In this document: positions 33,696 through 47,878 of the stretch, piece after piece
Position numbering within the stretch: the first letter of the stretch is position 1
Layout: each line of letters begins with the position of its first letter
Assembly: GCA_965153455.1 (NCBI GenBank)
Contig: OZ234501.1
Location: forward strand, 11,532,001-11,596,000
Direction of reading: 5' to 3'
From: Sphagnum compactum
Lineage: Eukaryota > Bryophyta > Sphagnopsida > Sphagnales
DNA length: 64,000 nt
Position numbers and translations under genes: made by a program
The notes under the pieces: generated by a model
Told to the model about the DNA's origin: nothing
The model's database searches: none
What the model saw: only the letters and a program-made list of their open reading frames with translations

Positions 33696-35284
33696 TTTGT
33701 TTCCACACTCTTGAGATCAATGTTTTTTAATTTGCTTCGCTTCAAAATCTCTTTGCAATTATCCTACCAACCACACATGTCCACATACAAAGTTTTATAC
33801 ACTTTGGTGTGCAAAATTGGGTTAGGTCATCAAAATAACAGAATTGAGCAAACTGTTAGCAATTGCAACATCAAGTGCTTCGTATTCAAGAACTTTCAGT
33901 GTTTCAAAAATGTAAAATGAAGATATGTATCTTGGACGCATGTGAACAAAACCAAAATGAGCAAACCGAGTTAGAAAGTTGAAAACACAAGGCTCCAACA
34001 ACAAGCAGGTGGTTGTTCAAACAAACAAGCAAGAACGTCAAGTGTGCTTCACAAAAATTGTCACAAGTTGACGGCTTTGCCCTAACCCTATTTTTGTTAA
34101 CATTCTAAATGATGTCATTGAACCACAACAACTTAATAATATTTTTCACCAAAATCATTATTTTCCATTTTTGATTCTGAAAAACCTTACTATATACCTT
34201 ATTGAACATATTTAGTAAAGACAAGTCATCAAAAATATTAATTTAAATGTGTATATGGACTAAATAAAATTCTACGATTATGAATGAGTCCATTTTAAAC
34301 CCTAAGAAAAAACAAGAGCTAATTTTACTTGATCTTTTCTTCTTAAGTATTATGAGCCTAAAATTAAGGGTCATTTAAAATTGAGAACATTCTCTCCAAT
34401 TCCCCTAGAAGAAACAAATCCATATCCATAGTTTTTTATGGTCTATGACATTGAAAGATGCTTAGATTGCAAAGTCCATTACATGTAGAATTTTAATTGT
34501 TTCTATTTGATTTTTTCAAAGTTGGAATGATTACAACATAAGTTTTTACTTATCAAGCTAACTTTGAGTTATCCCAAACATTATTTGTTTCATCTAGAAA
34601 TAATTGTGATAGTGACTTTCATAAAGTAAATTGTAATGTGCATGTACCCCATTGCTTAGACCTTAGGTGGGTCCTATTAGCATGTTTACATTCCTAATGT
34701 TTAAAATGCTTAGTACATAATATATACATTTTCTATTTTTCTCTAATATCATGGATTAATATATACCCTATATTAATTATATTTTGATTTTTAGAATAAA
34801 CATAACCTCATTATAAAACTAACTAAATTATAACTTTAGTCAACTCAATATATGAGATGCATTTTTACTCTACATATTTTGTAAATTCAAAAAAGAGTGT
34901 CCCCCTAAAACTTACTTATGTGTTAGCAAATTTTAATTGAAAATTAATTCTCGTAAGTTTGAACCCTTTTAAAACTACCCACACAAATTCCCCGATTCAT
35001 AATTTTTTTGTAATTTGTAACTTGTGGCAAAACTTCATGGCGGAAACTCACCATTCCATTTTCCCACCCTGGATTTGATCGTTTTGAATGGGATCTTGAC
35101 ATTTAAAGTCAAAATTCGTTTTTCAAAAATTGATTTTTTTAAAAAATGCATTATTTCTCAAAGTGATTTCTAGATTGCTTCAATAGCAAAAAGTGTGAAT
35201 GGGTTTGGATGGATTCTTAATGCATTTTGGATTCACACTTGTTGGAATTGATTGTTAAATCAAGATTCACTCAGGCAATAAAGT
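33696..35284. other. AT-rich non-coding
   Basis: This is the upstream side of the multi-exon pseudogene. No clear TATA box or other promoter element was identified, and I see no gene. Confidence 0.45.
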
Positions 35285-35381
35285 AGACAAATCTTAAATC
35301 CTTGTCATATTAAATGAAATGTGGTCATTAATGTTTAAGAATCACATCTCATTTAACCTAACAAGGATTAAAATGTGTCCA
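35285..35381. repeat. long imperfect hairpin, ~40-nt arms
   Basis: The arm AATCCTTGTCATATTAAATG (plus about 8 more bases) pairs with CATTTAACCTAACAAGGATT (likewise extended). There are four mismatches in the best 27 positions, and weaker pairing extends to about 40 nt per arm around a loop of about 17 nt. The size and arm quality are in the range of miRNA-type foldbacks or a very short MITE. No target duplication was obvious. Confidence 0.6.
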
Positions 35382-36567
35382 CATGACTTGTCATTGAATT
35401 GATTGTAAGAAATGTTTTAAAAAATGAATGTATGATAACTTTTTTTTATCAATTCAACCCAACCACTCGCCCAATATATAAAGGCAAGATTTATTCCCAC
35501 ATGACTATGACCTTTTGTGTTGTTCCAGGTACCAAAGCCAGCAGCAAGCATCTCCTAGCTTTTTCAGATAAAATAATGAAAATTAGTACTCACTTTGGAA
35601 AAAAAACATAGGAGCATGAAAATTCCAATCTATCAAATTGGACATATTTTGTGTATTTATTGGCTCCCAAAAGAACTCCCACCCATTCCACAATGGCCCA
35701 AAAGCCTAGACGGACGGGATAGCATCATACAATGGAACTTGTAACAGAATTCATGAGAATTTTGTTCCATGGATGAAAGTTGTTGCCATGTCCCTACCAC
35801 CAGCTCTTGTCTCTTTGCAAGCTAATGATTGCAAACCCCACTTGTGGATGCTCCTTGTCCTTGGCCAAGACGGCTCACTTTAGCACCCATGCTTGAAGGC
35901 GACCAAACTATATTTTTTTAATCAAAGATTTGCGAGAAAATCTGTAAATATGAATGACCATTAAACAACTCTAAAAGGGTCATGGTCATGATATGGTGGT
36001 ACTCATTATGTTGTTGATGAAAGGTTGTTTTTCATTGATGAATGAATGGCCTTTCATTTATCACCTAAGTGCAAGACACATGATCAAGAAATTTATTATC
36101 CAACTCCTCAAAAATTTAGGGTTAAATGTAAGGACTTCTCTAATCACTTGGATATATCTGATTGAAAATACATATATTCTAGCAATAACATTTCTAGGGT
36201 AAATTTTCTTCTTATGAAATTATGAAATTAGTAGAATTTTTATCCCAGATATGGTTGGATATTAACAACCATTGGCATCAATACTAAAGTTGAATAAATA
36301 AGATTTGTGGATCTAACAATTTTTGGCATAAGATTTCAATAATTTGGAGTTGAACAGGTATTAGGGTCCTATTGTACCCATGGGTCAGATCTGCCAGTCA
36401 AGTGCTGAAATAATTATTTTTTAGGGCGCTCATGACTTCAACACCCCATTTTTAGTTTCCAAAAGTTTCAATAAATTGTCTCTTCAATTCTTCAGCATCA
36501 ATTTTGTTTTATTTTATTTTATTTTCATTTTTATCTTTTTAGCTTTGTCAAGCTTTGCCCACACATT
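35382..36567. other. AT-rich non-coding
   Basis: I see no gene. Frames at 35399 and 35993 have random-like composition. Confidence 0.5.
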
Positions 36568-36740
36568 AAGCTCTACCCATATGTCAAGATTGGGGCTACT
36601 CACATTGGTTCTTGTTTGTTCAAATTTTTCTCCAATTTTCCATATATAGGTAAAATATTAAACTCTACCCACGTGTCAATCTTTGTGCTACTCACCTTGG
36701 TTCCCTTGTATTCAATTTTCCATATTTAGGTCAAATTTTT
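36568..36740. repeat. 92-bp imperfect tandem duplication
   Basis: Two copies start at the anchor CTCTACCCA (36571 and 36663) and share GCTACTCAC, TTGGTTC and CAATTTTCCATAT in order. The copies differ by several substitutions and small indels. Confidence 0.7.
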
Positions 36741-37151
36741 GAACAATGAAGCTCTCTTGCATGTTTACTATCCCATCTCTTCTCAATTGTGGTATGGAAT
36801 TAAAGAGTGTTTGCAATTGTATACCTTGTGTTGCAAAAGTCCAATTCTGAAGCAGACAAATCTAATTTAATTGTAAATTTCTTAAATGTTAGGCAAAATC
36901 GTTTGAAAGTTTCTTTAAGAAATCTACATGGTTTCTAAAAGTTTCAGGAATTTTAGGCACATTCAGTTTTAATTAATTTATGCCCAATCTGACCCGTGGG
37001 TAGGGTATTTACATGAGTTAAGTTAGACGGGACTGAGTTCAACAGCAGGCAAACAAATTGGCACTGCTCTCAGACTGAGTCAAGTGGAAATAGACAGACA
37101 ATCAGGTGAGGCAAAATGCACCCAAGCTGCCCAATTTTTTTGGTTTCAAGC

Positions 37152-37166
37152 GGGGGGGGGGGGGGG
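37152..37166. repeat. G15 homopolymer
   Basis: A run of 15 G in otherwise AT-rich DNA. Similar G-runs occur near 17837 and 52210. The exact length is likely to be unreliable in assembly. Confidence 0.9.
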
Positions 37167-37953
37167 TAGACTTTTTGGAAATTTGGTGTTCCTAAATGTA
37201 TTTTGTATGGTTCCTTCATGTTCCCACTAAGTGCCCAATTTGTTCAGTTCCCAAAATTTTCCCAAAGTTCTCAATAGTGACACTGTATCCCATGTGTTTT
37301 GCCCAAAGAGGACTTTGTAAATTATAGAGGGGGAACATTAGTAAAAAAAATAAAAAATATTTGAGTAAAAATTTAAGGTGCAATGTATTGGTTGTTGGAT
37401 AAAAATTATAAATTAAGTAGTTAATAAATAAAGGTACCATTTATTCAAATAATCAAATTAATTATAATATAGGGTATGTAATAATCTGAAATAATGAATT
37501 TTAATTAATATAAAATGAATTTAATATGTCTATGTTAAAAAAATAGATAATAATAAGCTGATAAAAAATAAGTTGAACAATTATCTAATACCCCTCTAAA
37601 AATGGTTGTGCACATGTAGATTTCAAACTTAAAACATTGTGTCCCCTAGGGGAAATTATATTGGTAGCCCAAAAGAAGAGAACGTGCAACAGCCCCCTAA
37701 GAACCATTGGCACAGTGGATGGATATGATTTAGGTATTTAAAACGCCCAAACTCTTCAAACCCAACAACAAAAGCATGTGGGTGTCACATAGGACACAAC
37801 ATTGACACCTGCAACACAAGTAAGTGATTTTTTTTGCATCTTGCAAAAGCAAATATTACAATGTGTCTATTTTTGGAGTAGCAAAAGTTTGCTTCCCACT
37901 TACATCACTAGGCCATGTGGACAAGTTGTATTGTAGGAGTCCGCCAAAGTGGG

Positions 37954-38005
37954 GTTTTCTTTTGGGTGGTGGATCAATCAAAAAGGTCCATCACCAAAAG
38001 AAAAC
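37954..38005. repeat. 52-bp hairpin, 20-bp arms
   Basis: The arms GTTTTCTTTTGGGTGGTGGA and TCCATCACCAAAAGAAAAC pair almost perfectly around a loop of about 12 nt. A related but degraded copy lies about 130 bp downstream (GTGGTGGGCCAATGAAAGAGG). I see no coding or terminator context. Confidence 0.75.
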
Positions 38006-38059
38006 AAATGTTTTGGCTCTCCCCCCCGCCCCCACCACCAACTAATTAATACTAATCAC

Positions 38060-41000
38060 AGGTCACAAAAAAAAAACACATTGGGGAAAAACAAAATTCA
38101 AAAATTCCAACAACCCACTATTTTGTGGTGGGCCAATGAAAGAGGTTCATTGCAAAAGCACACTTCTGATTTTGGAAGAATGTATTTTTTTCCAAATGAG
38201 TTTTTTCTTTTTTGTAATATAAAAAAAACAATGCCCTTCCTTAAATCTAGGTCATAAAACTAAAAAATCTACTTAAATCTTAGGCTGTTGATCTTCTTTG
38301 TAACTCATAAATGTTGATTAGGGTCAATTGCTTTTAGGTCATGACTTGAAACTTGATCACAAGGTAGTGTAGCTATTGTCATAACTAGAAGATATGATTG
38401 CAACCAGCCATCACAATGGTGGTGAAAGTTTTGCCAAAAGTTATTAACATGTAAAAGGGGTTATAATCATCATTTTGCGATCAACTTTCAAAACTTTGCA
38501 CCACCTTCCATCACCCTTAACAATGAAGGTAACAAGTTGTAAGAGGTAATTGTTGCATTCAATATTTAATTAATCCCAAGATATGCCAAGATATCTTCTT
38601 GTGTGACATTTATTATTTACCTTGAAAATCAAAACTTGATATGCATGCTGCAATTTACAACCCATTCACCCAATGACTAACACCATTTGCCATCGTGAAG
38701 ATCAAAAGCTTAAGTTATGCAAGGGAGCTTTGAAACCTCAAGCTTGTTGCTTGAAACTTGTTAAATTTTGGAACCTTCAAGGCTTGCCACCACTTAGCTT
38801 AGTAGTTGACTATTGAATTCTAATGGCTTTCACTTAATAGTGAGTGATTGGTGCTAGATAACATTAAAATCTAACAAGTTGCCAATCAATTTGCAATGGT
38901 GATGGATGTTTGCCAACCTCCAAGCTCCATTGACTTCCTTGCAACAGCCAACCATCAACTTTCAAATTGGTAACTACAAACTCCATGGAAATCAATAAGA
39001 GGTTTCATGAGTTTTCAAAGTTCAAGCTTGCTATGTCATGCACATATTTGTACAACATTAATCATAGAAATCATGAACTTGAAAGGATGAACATACTCAC
39101 AATCATAACATAGTTGTAAAGGTGACCAAAAACCATTCACAATTCAAATGTAGTTGCAAAAACAACTTTGGACAATTGCATGCAACAATTAGTTGCAATG
39201 TAAGATTTCTTTTAACTACTTCATGTTCAATATTTAACTATTCCTAACTAATACATGTTAATTTTCATTATGAGAAAATGGGGTTAGTTATAATTGGGTT
39301 TTTGAATGCTATGACCATTTGCAACTCATTGCAACTCAGCATATTTCTATGGGCATGAGAGTTATTGGACAAGTTGCATGAATTACAATAGATGCAACCC
39401 ACCATGTGTGAAATTATATACATATGCAACTCATGCATGATTATGTAGGAACAATTGTTGTGTAATTTTAGTGTAGCTAATTTATAACTACAATGGTAAT
39501 GTCATGTTGACAATATTTTTTGTTGATCCATCAAAATTTGACATGTGACACTATGGGGATCTTTTAATGAAATTTTTTATTTTGTGAAATATTGATTTCC
39601 ACTATGTTCATTTTATATGGTCTTAGATTGTGACATGTGGCGTAATCAAAAGTTGTCACATGGCATATTAATTGAATTTTTAAATTAAAAACTTTATTTA
39701 AATAATTAAATAGGTTAATACATAGGCACATGGAAGTAGGTAGGTAGGTCCTACCTACCAATCTAGGTACATAGGTAAAATTAAATAAGTAGAACATACT
39801 TACATACCTAGGTTATGTAACTACTTACATTACATACCTAGTTACTTACTTAGATAGGCAAGTAGGAAGGTAGAAGGGTTGGTGAGCTAAAGAGTAGCCA
39901 TGTAAATTTTTTAATTTTATTTTATGTTTTTTTAGGGTTAAATTTTTTTGACCTAATCTCAAAATAACACATATATTTTAACGTGAACATAAAAGAGGAA
40001 ACCTTCTTCATCTAATTTGTGAAATGAAATTCATGGACAAAACATATGGGTTAAATATTTTAATTGCACATTAGTTGCAAATTGGATTTCCACTTGGATT
40101 TCAATTTTGAGTTTGTTAGAAATGCCCAAATATGTTTTCCTTACACGTTTTAATTAAATTCTTGTTTGATTTTTTAATGTAATTTTGTAACTAATCAAAC
40201 AAGGTTAATATATGACACAATGCCCTTTAATTGAAAAAGTTTGTCATTCTATATTTGATAGAATTTCCAAGTTTTTTCATTTATTTAAACTTGATTTTCA
40301 TTATTTTTATTCATTTATGGTCAAATCGCGTCAATATGATAAAATTTGAAGTTGCCCTAATCATGTGATGAGGAGGGATGTTTGTTGACTATGCATAATC
40401 AAATGATGTGAACATGATTTAAATAAGGACATATCTTAAGATGTCATTTTCATGGGCGGTATGTTTTGGCATACATATGGAGATTTTAAAATTGTAAGAA
40501 ACAAAGTGTCCAATTTCAAGATTGGGATTTTTTGACACACCCATGACTTATCATTTTGTGGTATCAATCGTAATTTACAATTTTATGCCAATGAAAATTT
40601 AAAAACATGAGATGTGTTCCATAACTTTCCATGATTGGAATAAGGGGCAAGAGCTTTAAGATAATTATTAGGATAATATGATGCACTTCATGGGCACCTC
40701 AATTACACAAAATTGTTTAGTGCAATTTTAACCCAAACCAAATTCAAGCTATCTAAACTCACGTAGACTTGGGTAGTTGAAAACTATATAACACAAAAAA
40801 GACTGTCACAATTTTAGTTTTCTAATCACTATTGCATAAATTTTTTAATGCTTATTGGATATTACAAAACAAGATGAAGTGTTTCAACAATGAAAAAAAA
40901 AAATGAATGGTCCACCCTAGAGGACTTTAATATGGACTTATCATTTCACAAAAATCCATTTTAATATTTGAAATATAAATATAAATATAATAATCTACAT

Positions 41001-41690
41001 TTTTACAATTACATATATGAGTTCATACCATTGTAGTTGAAACCCTTTTTAACACCTTGATTAAAGATTGGTTTTGAAAAACATCAACTTAAACACCAAA
41101 AAGGACTTTGCCATAGGATACACATGCATATCCCATTGGCAATGTCTTTTTTTGATATCTATTTAAATTGATTTTTCAAGATCAAACTTTAATCAATTTG
41201 TTAAAAATATATATAACCAGGTATGGTGGTATGGACTTAAGTATGGAATACATGTTAAATTTAACATCATTTAAGCCAATTTGATAGTTGAACTAATCCA
41301 TAATTTGGTTTATTTAATACAAAAACAATGAACCTTCAAAATCCATTATGAAATGTCATTTTTGGTCCATGCCATAGTGTGTTTCTACCCAGTATGGGTC
41401 ATGGTGGTTTAAAACTAGTAAAAAGGTTGGTAAGGTGAGAAGCTTGGTAAAAAAATTGAATAAAAAAACACAAATTCAACTATAATACAAATAAACAAAT
41501 GGCAATATAATGAAAAATCTTTAGCAATTTGATTTGATTAAAACAAGCTTTATATATGTAAACCTATTTAACACAAATCAAACTATTGCACAGTAAATGA
41601 AAATGGAAAATAAACTACATTTACTAAAAGCATATATTAACACAATTACAAGATGCAATATAACCAAAATACATCATTGCACAAGATTGT
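38060..41690. other. AT-rich non-coding with ACCT/TACC-rich patch
   Basis: I see no gene. A patch at about 39735-39880 is rich in degenerate TACCTA, CTTACATACCTAG and GTAGGTAGG tetramer repeats. Otherwise there is only AT-rich background. Confidence 0.5.
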
Positions 41691-42326
41691 GTAACAAACA
41701 ATAATTCTACTATAGGAAACAATAATTTCTTCATGCGGGACAATGTTTTTTGTCATTGTTTCACACTATTGTTATTCAACTTTTCGATCTCTTCACACAT
41801 ACATGTCAATTCTTCCCAAAATGCTGAAATGTCCCTCATTTCTCCCTTGATTTGTCATCTAATCCTTTTCTTAATTAGATTTTAAGGGGACATCCTAATA
41901 GACTAAATGACACTAATAGTTTCATCCTCAATAAACCTTTATACCCATAAATTATTACAAAACTTCCTACATGTTAGCAAAAGCACTATTCTTTTATGGT
42001 ATACCTATTGTGTAGGTCACCATGGGGACTACATTAAAATGGGAAAACTTTCAAAACTTTCACAATCTTCTTCCAAAAAAAAAAGAATGTCTAGTGCTTT
42101 TAGAATCATATATATTAACCCTCAAAAGTGGAACACAAGAAACCAATTTCCCATAACTTATGTAAAGGGCATAATGAAACAAATTGGCCCTCTAAATTGC
42201 ATTTTGATTAGTGTGCAAGGCACAATATTTTTTGTGAATCTTCAAATTATTTTAAAGATGACCTTGGTTCAGGAATGTGATGACACATTATTATCAAGGT
42301 TTTTTATTTTCAACTTTACGATGTAG
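41690..42326. other. open segments on both strands, unassigned
   Basis: The plus strand has a 139-codon frame at 41907-42326, the longest of the middle region, but its composition is ordinary AT-rich translation with no motif. The minus strand has a coiled-coil-like stretch at about 41838-41690 (EMRDISAFWEELTCMCEE) and another open stretch opposite the long frame. Neither is convincing alone. The minus strand reads somewhat more like protein. Confidence 0.2.
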
Positions 42327-44699
42327 CCAAATTGGCAATCATCCAAATGAAGATTTAGCCAAATTTGGTTATAAACTTAATGTGAAAATAAAAAAATTTA
42401 AGGAATCTTTTTTCATTTTGGCTACTACCTACTAGAAATTGTTGTAGAAATTTAGAAATTTGAAATTATTATTTTTCAAAAATTGGTAAATTAGGGCAAT
42501 GTTTTTCATAAAAATCCTTTGTATGTGCTGAAATCATATTTTCATGTCAAAACTATTTCCCTAAAAAACAATTGAGTTATAAATGATTTTGAAGTTTTTG
42601 CTATCATTCAATAAGATTTGACCTTCAAATTAATTAATTTTGAGAACTTCTAAAGTGCTTCCCTTTGATTTTCAAACATTTCCATTTTGTCTAATTGGGC
42701 CCTCATCATGTTGAACAGAACTTGCACTTGCTTGGATCCCTTCTCAAGCTTTGGCTTACTTTCAAGGTCAAAAAACTATTTCCTTGCTACAATTTGGTTA
42801 CAATCAAACATAGGGTTGTGAAATTTTGGTAGTTTTAAGAAATGCCTTTCAATGTAATCCTCAATAAAATCTATAAATTATAATTGAAGGAGGCATAGTT
42901 TGGCTTTCAAGGTACTTGGGTTGTGAGAGTTCAAACTTAATTTTGGCTCCAATTATACTTAATGCCATTGTTTAATTTGTGATGTTACTTTTTTGATAGG
43001 CACTAAGATTTGCAGACAAGGCTTGCCAATTAGTCATTTAGAAACTTTCTCCCTCTTATCCGAGTCATGAAAAGGTGCTAGGGAGTGCACCTTGGAAAGT
43101 TCCATTGTTGCAATTTTGAAAATCATCACCAATTTCACTTGACTAGCATTGGGGTTTGTCTGTTTGGGAGTATTGATTTCATTTAATGATAACTATTGTA
43201 TTTCAGTGTTGTATTTCCCCATCATATGTCTGGTTGTTACTTTCTAGCATCATATGATGGAGCTAACTCCCATTACTAACTCCCATTCTTGATCCATTCC
43301 TAGGTGACCACACCACAAGTTCGACAACCTCTTGTTAAATTTAGAACCAAGCACCATCTTGTTACCACGGTCTTGTTGTTGTAACCATGCTTGGAACCAA
43401 ACTTGCAATCAACATCCCCATGGAACCAAAAAGTATAACCTCCTATTGGTTATGCTTTTTCATGACAACCAACATGGCCACTTTCAATTGGCCATACAAC
43501 ATACTACTGCACCATTTCAGATCACGGGCCTTTGTCTAAGTGTAAATGAAACCAGACTTAGTTTCTGAACCATAGTCTTTTTAAAACCAAAATAGGGTTT
43601 GGAGTTTATTTCTATTTAAAAATATCTAAACAAGAGGTCTAGGAATTTGAATACTGTAGCCTAAGGTCAATTTCCACATTGACAAAACACATAATCATTT
43701 TTTTTCAAAAAATGAATTTATTTGTAAATTTTGAGATTATATATTTTTCCATCTCTACTATAATTTTGTGATATGAGTAGTGACATTATTCAGAATGTAG
43801 CCTACGATATTTATGATAATTCTCAACATGTCAACATTATTATTTTCACAAATTTTCATTTCACTATTTTGAGGATTATTTAATGACGAAACTGACCTTA
43901 GGGTAAGGTAGGTAAAATTACTCAGAACCTCACTAAAGGTTTTTAAAAAAAAATCAATTTTCAGTATTTTCTGAAACCAGATGTTCCAACCAAATATGAA
44001 GAACTGACCAAAACTAAAACTTGAGGTTTAAAATTTCTTTTTCCCAAAACCAAGAATTAGATAGGACAACCATTTGTTGATGTAGCAGTTGTGATTCATT
44101 CTCCCCGGGCCGCCTTTCTCAACATGAAAGACTCCAACACAAGTGTTTTAATGGGCCATTTTTTGAAGTGGTACATAGGAGGTATATATGCTACGTGTTG
44201 GCCATAATAGGGTGGTCAACCAGAGGTTACTCCAAACCATGCAGGTGGGTTGGTTGGTGGGTGGGTGGGTAATAGATGGTACACTGAGGTCAAACCTTGA
44301 TGGATGGTTATGAAACTGGGATGAACAACTGTCCATAAATGGACTACTTCCAAATTCAAAGTAGTAGCCCTAAAAGGACGAAGAGCCCATCTACGGTAAT
44401 GTGGCAACTTAAGTGGACCTTTTACTTTTGCACTCAGAAACCATCAGGATGTTCCAGTAGGTCCCAGACACAGATTGTCACTATGTGCATGAGAGCTTTG
44501 TGGAAATAGGACATTTGGAGCCCTACATTGGATTTTTATCCAAGTAGCCCCAGAAAGGCCCTTTATGTACGCCAAGTACAAGTGGTCTTGGTAAGCTACT
44601 GTATCTTCCACTAAGTTCATATCTTCTTTGCTAACGCTCCTTTCACGTGTACATGTACAGGTTTAATTTTGCCCTTTTTTGGAGCTGTTTATGTACTAT
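42327..44699. other. AT-rich non-coding
   Basis: I see no gene or complete element. A 78-codon frame at 43332-43568 is His/Asn/Cys-rich without motifs. There is a GGTGGGTTGG-rich patch at about 44243-44272. Confidence 0.5.
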
Positions 44700-45020
44700 G
44701 GAATGGGCCCTGTTGGGCCCATTCCACCTAGGAATTTGCAAACCCTCAAAGGCAGGACACTGTTTCTGTCAGGTGATGACGGGTTCTACTATGATCTGGA
44801 TCCAGAATGGTGTTCCCCACCTTTGATTCACATCACTACATTGTTCGTCGCCTTTGATTCACATCAATACAGTGTTATTCACTTTTGATCCACATCATAA
44901 GTGGAACTGGCACAACCCAAAGTGGAACTAGCAGATGTCCACCTGTTCCAAATAGGAAAAAACTCTTTAAAAGTACTTAAATAATAAGACACCAAAAACT
45001 GGCTACTTAACATTTAATTT
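44700..45020 (+). repeat. interspersed repeat, copy A
   Basis: This copy shares with 46285-46510 the ordered blocks TTCCACCTAGGA, ATTCTACCA/GTTCTACTA, AAAGTGGAACTAGCAG, CCACCTGTT and AGACACCAAAAACTGG. The last ~100 bp is the best conserved, at roughly three quarters identity by eye. Type unknown. Confidence 0.6.
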
Positions 45021-46284
45021 TCTTATCTATATATTTAGTACAAGATTTTTGACAAGTTGTCGTGTGCTACAAGATTGGCGCTCAACATTTTTGAAACTAA
45101 CAAAATCATACACATGAAAACATGTGCACAAATCTTTCACATTTCAAAAAATTTCACTTGGGAACTAGCAAAAAAATCCAAAATCCAAAACACACAAAAC
45201 ACAAACTTGTTTTTTTCATGTGCTCTGGAATTACAAAACATGAAAGATGAAACTCCAAAGCGACACCACAAAAATAAACCCCCCAAACACAAAAATAATT
45301 AAAACCCCATTCACATTGAATTGGGTTCCATCCATAAATAACAAACTATAAAAAAAATAATGTCCAACAACAAATACCTAACAAAAGCTGCCATTATAGT
45401 CACCTAAATCTTTAATTTAAAATTTTGGTTTTGCCTGTGTAAAACGGGGATATACATAGGTTCCACTATGGGGGTGGGGAGATTATGGGTTGTTATATAC
45501 AAGAGCACCCTTATTGTAGAATGTGCAACATGTTGTTGACATATGCATGATTTACTCTGACTTTAGCTTGAACTTATTTTGGAAAAATTGGAACATTGAA
45601 CAATAAGCAATGAAAGTTGCAAGAAACCCAAGGTATTGTACTATGTGTGTAGGGTCAAATACAAATGAAGTGGTGTGTTCCATGTTTTGGAGTTGAGAGG
45701 TGTCTTTCCCTTTTTTTTTAATGAAAATCAAGCGAAAGCCAAAAGTGGGGTGGACAAATTCCACTGGGGTTTTGTGCTAATTTTGTTCTTTTAGTGGGAA
45801 CATGCATTTGCTCTCAATTTTGTTCTTCATGTTCATAGTTTGGAGGTAGGACATCCCTATTTGGCACTCCTAAGGAAAATTAAACTTCATGACTTCTTTC
45901 CAATGTAAGGACAATGGGTTTGACCAATAACTATTCCCTTGGTCCTATTTGCTCTTTTTTCTCACACTCACAAATTGTCAACATGCACATGGGGCCTTAA
46001 CATGCCTTGTCAACTCTGACTAATACAAAAGAGTTCAATGTACCTAACTTTATAGTTATCAAAAGTAATTCATTGTCCTTGAACCCATAGACATTTTGTA
46101 CCTCATTTTTGAAGACTTAGGGTGTAACCTAATTTGTTGCATCTTAAGATTAAAAATAGGTTTATTAGACCCATAAAAGCCATAAATATTTATTAATTTG
46201 GTGATGGCCAAAATTTCAAAATTGGTTTCTGTAGACCATTTATATGTGTACATTGAATGTACTAATGGAAGGGGTGTGGTGATG
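45021..46284. other. AT-rich non-coding
   Basis: I see no gene. Frames at 45057 and 45552 show no motifs. Confidence 0.5.
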
Positions 46285-46510
46285 GCCTGTTCCACCTAGG
46301 ACCACAAAGGGAGCCCTGCATAGTGAGGTACCATCTGGAATTGGGTGGTAATGGATTCTACCAGGGCCTGTTCCAAAGCAGAACTGGTAAAACCAAAAGT
46401 GGAACCAGCAGCTGACCACCTGTTGAACTTAGAAAAAAAATCTTAAACAATATCTGAATAAAACACCGAAACCAGTTAGGTTCATAATTTTAGCACATCC
46501 CAATTTTTTA
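46285..46510 (+). repeat. interspersed repeat, copy B
   Basis: This is the second copy of the family at 44700-45020, in the same orientation about 1.5 kb downstream and shorter in the middle. Confidence 0.6.
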
Positions 46511-47878
46511 GATAAAAAATTATTATTATTATATTGCATAAATTATAAATATTTTATGAATTCATTATTTATTCATTAGAATAGGATATTTATGAAAATT
46601 CCCCTTTCTCATTAAGTTGAACTACAATTTAAAATATTCAAAATATGTGAAAAGGGATTGATTGAAAAGCTTAAACATATTCTCACATATATACTTTTTA
46701 ATTGTTTAATATCAATCACAAAATATTTTTTTTTTGCACATTTTACTTTGTGGGTATTAAACTTTCTTATTATGAGTACAATCTATTAAAAACCTTTTAA
46801 TATTGGCTTGGTGAAAGTTCAAACATACACACTTTTGAAAAACTATATTTGTAACAACATTTTTTGTTCACCATAGTTGGATTACACTTGGCTACATAGG
46901 GGCTACCTATTGGGCTTACTTAAGGCCTATCTAAGGGTTACTTAGGTGACATAGGGCTTATGTAAGGTTATTTAGGGGTGCAATTTTTTAAACATGTACC
47001 AAAACAATTGTAACCACTACATAATTTTGTTTATCTAACATTTTTTTAAAAAAACACTACAAATGGAATATTCGTAATACAATATGATTTTCAATATATT
47101 TGTATACATATTCCAAAATATTGGAATTAATTTAATGAATAAGAAAACCTAAAAAAACTTTTTAAAAAATTGTTAGCAACGCTTTTAGATAGTAAAAACA
47201 CATAACGCACAATTTGAAAATATTTGAAAATGATTTTTTTGGAATTTTAAAAATGCATAACATAATGCATATATATATCTTTTGAAGATTTTAAAAGATT
47301 GCTTAAAAGATGTATTAAAAATATTCGAAGAATATTTTGATACGAATCAATCAACAAGAGAGGTTTAAAGGAATGGATGTGGTTCATTATAATGTGGTTT
47401 GATTCCTAAAGGTTATTTGGTGGGCTACATGAAGGTTACATAGGGGTTGTTAAAGGTTATATAGGCTCTAATTGGGTTTCCTAACCTATTTATTTAACTT
47501 ACTTATGTACAATAAAAGTTTTTTTGTCTTTTGTAACGAAGAAATCACTGATTAAATGTTCTAAACGACTATATCATTGATTATAATCATAAGATATTAC
47601 TTCAAATCCTATGTGTAAAATGTTATAGTCATATATTAGCAATGCATTTGACTAGTAGATAGTGACATGTTAATAGGAAGGACACTATTAGAATAAGTGG
47701 TTTTTCAAATAGTTCATAAGTTGACTAATTAGTTTTTTTTATTAATGAACATGTTCATTTTGAGTAAGGGCTTGAAACATGTATTTTTTGACTAATCAAT
47801 TTGACTATAGTGATTTATTTGACAAATACATATAGTCAAGTTAAACAACCCTAGTCAAAATGGCCAATGGGTTTTAGT
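46511..47878. other. AT-rich non-coding
   Basis: I see no gene. Related short motifs of the type GGGCTACATAGGGG and AAGGTTATATAGG recur at 46886-46980 and 47420-47480. Confidence 0.45.

Noticed and set aside
41907-42326. 139-codon plus-strand frame as a gene
   Set aside because: It has no motif, no splice or promoter context, and a composition typical of AT-rich non-coding DNA. The opposite strand is similarly open.
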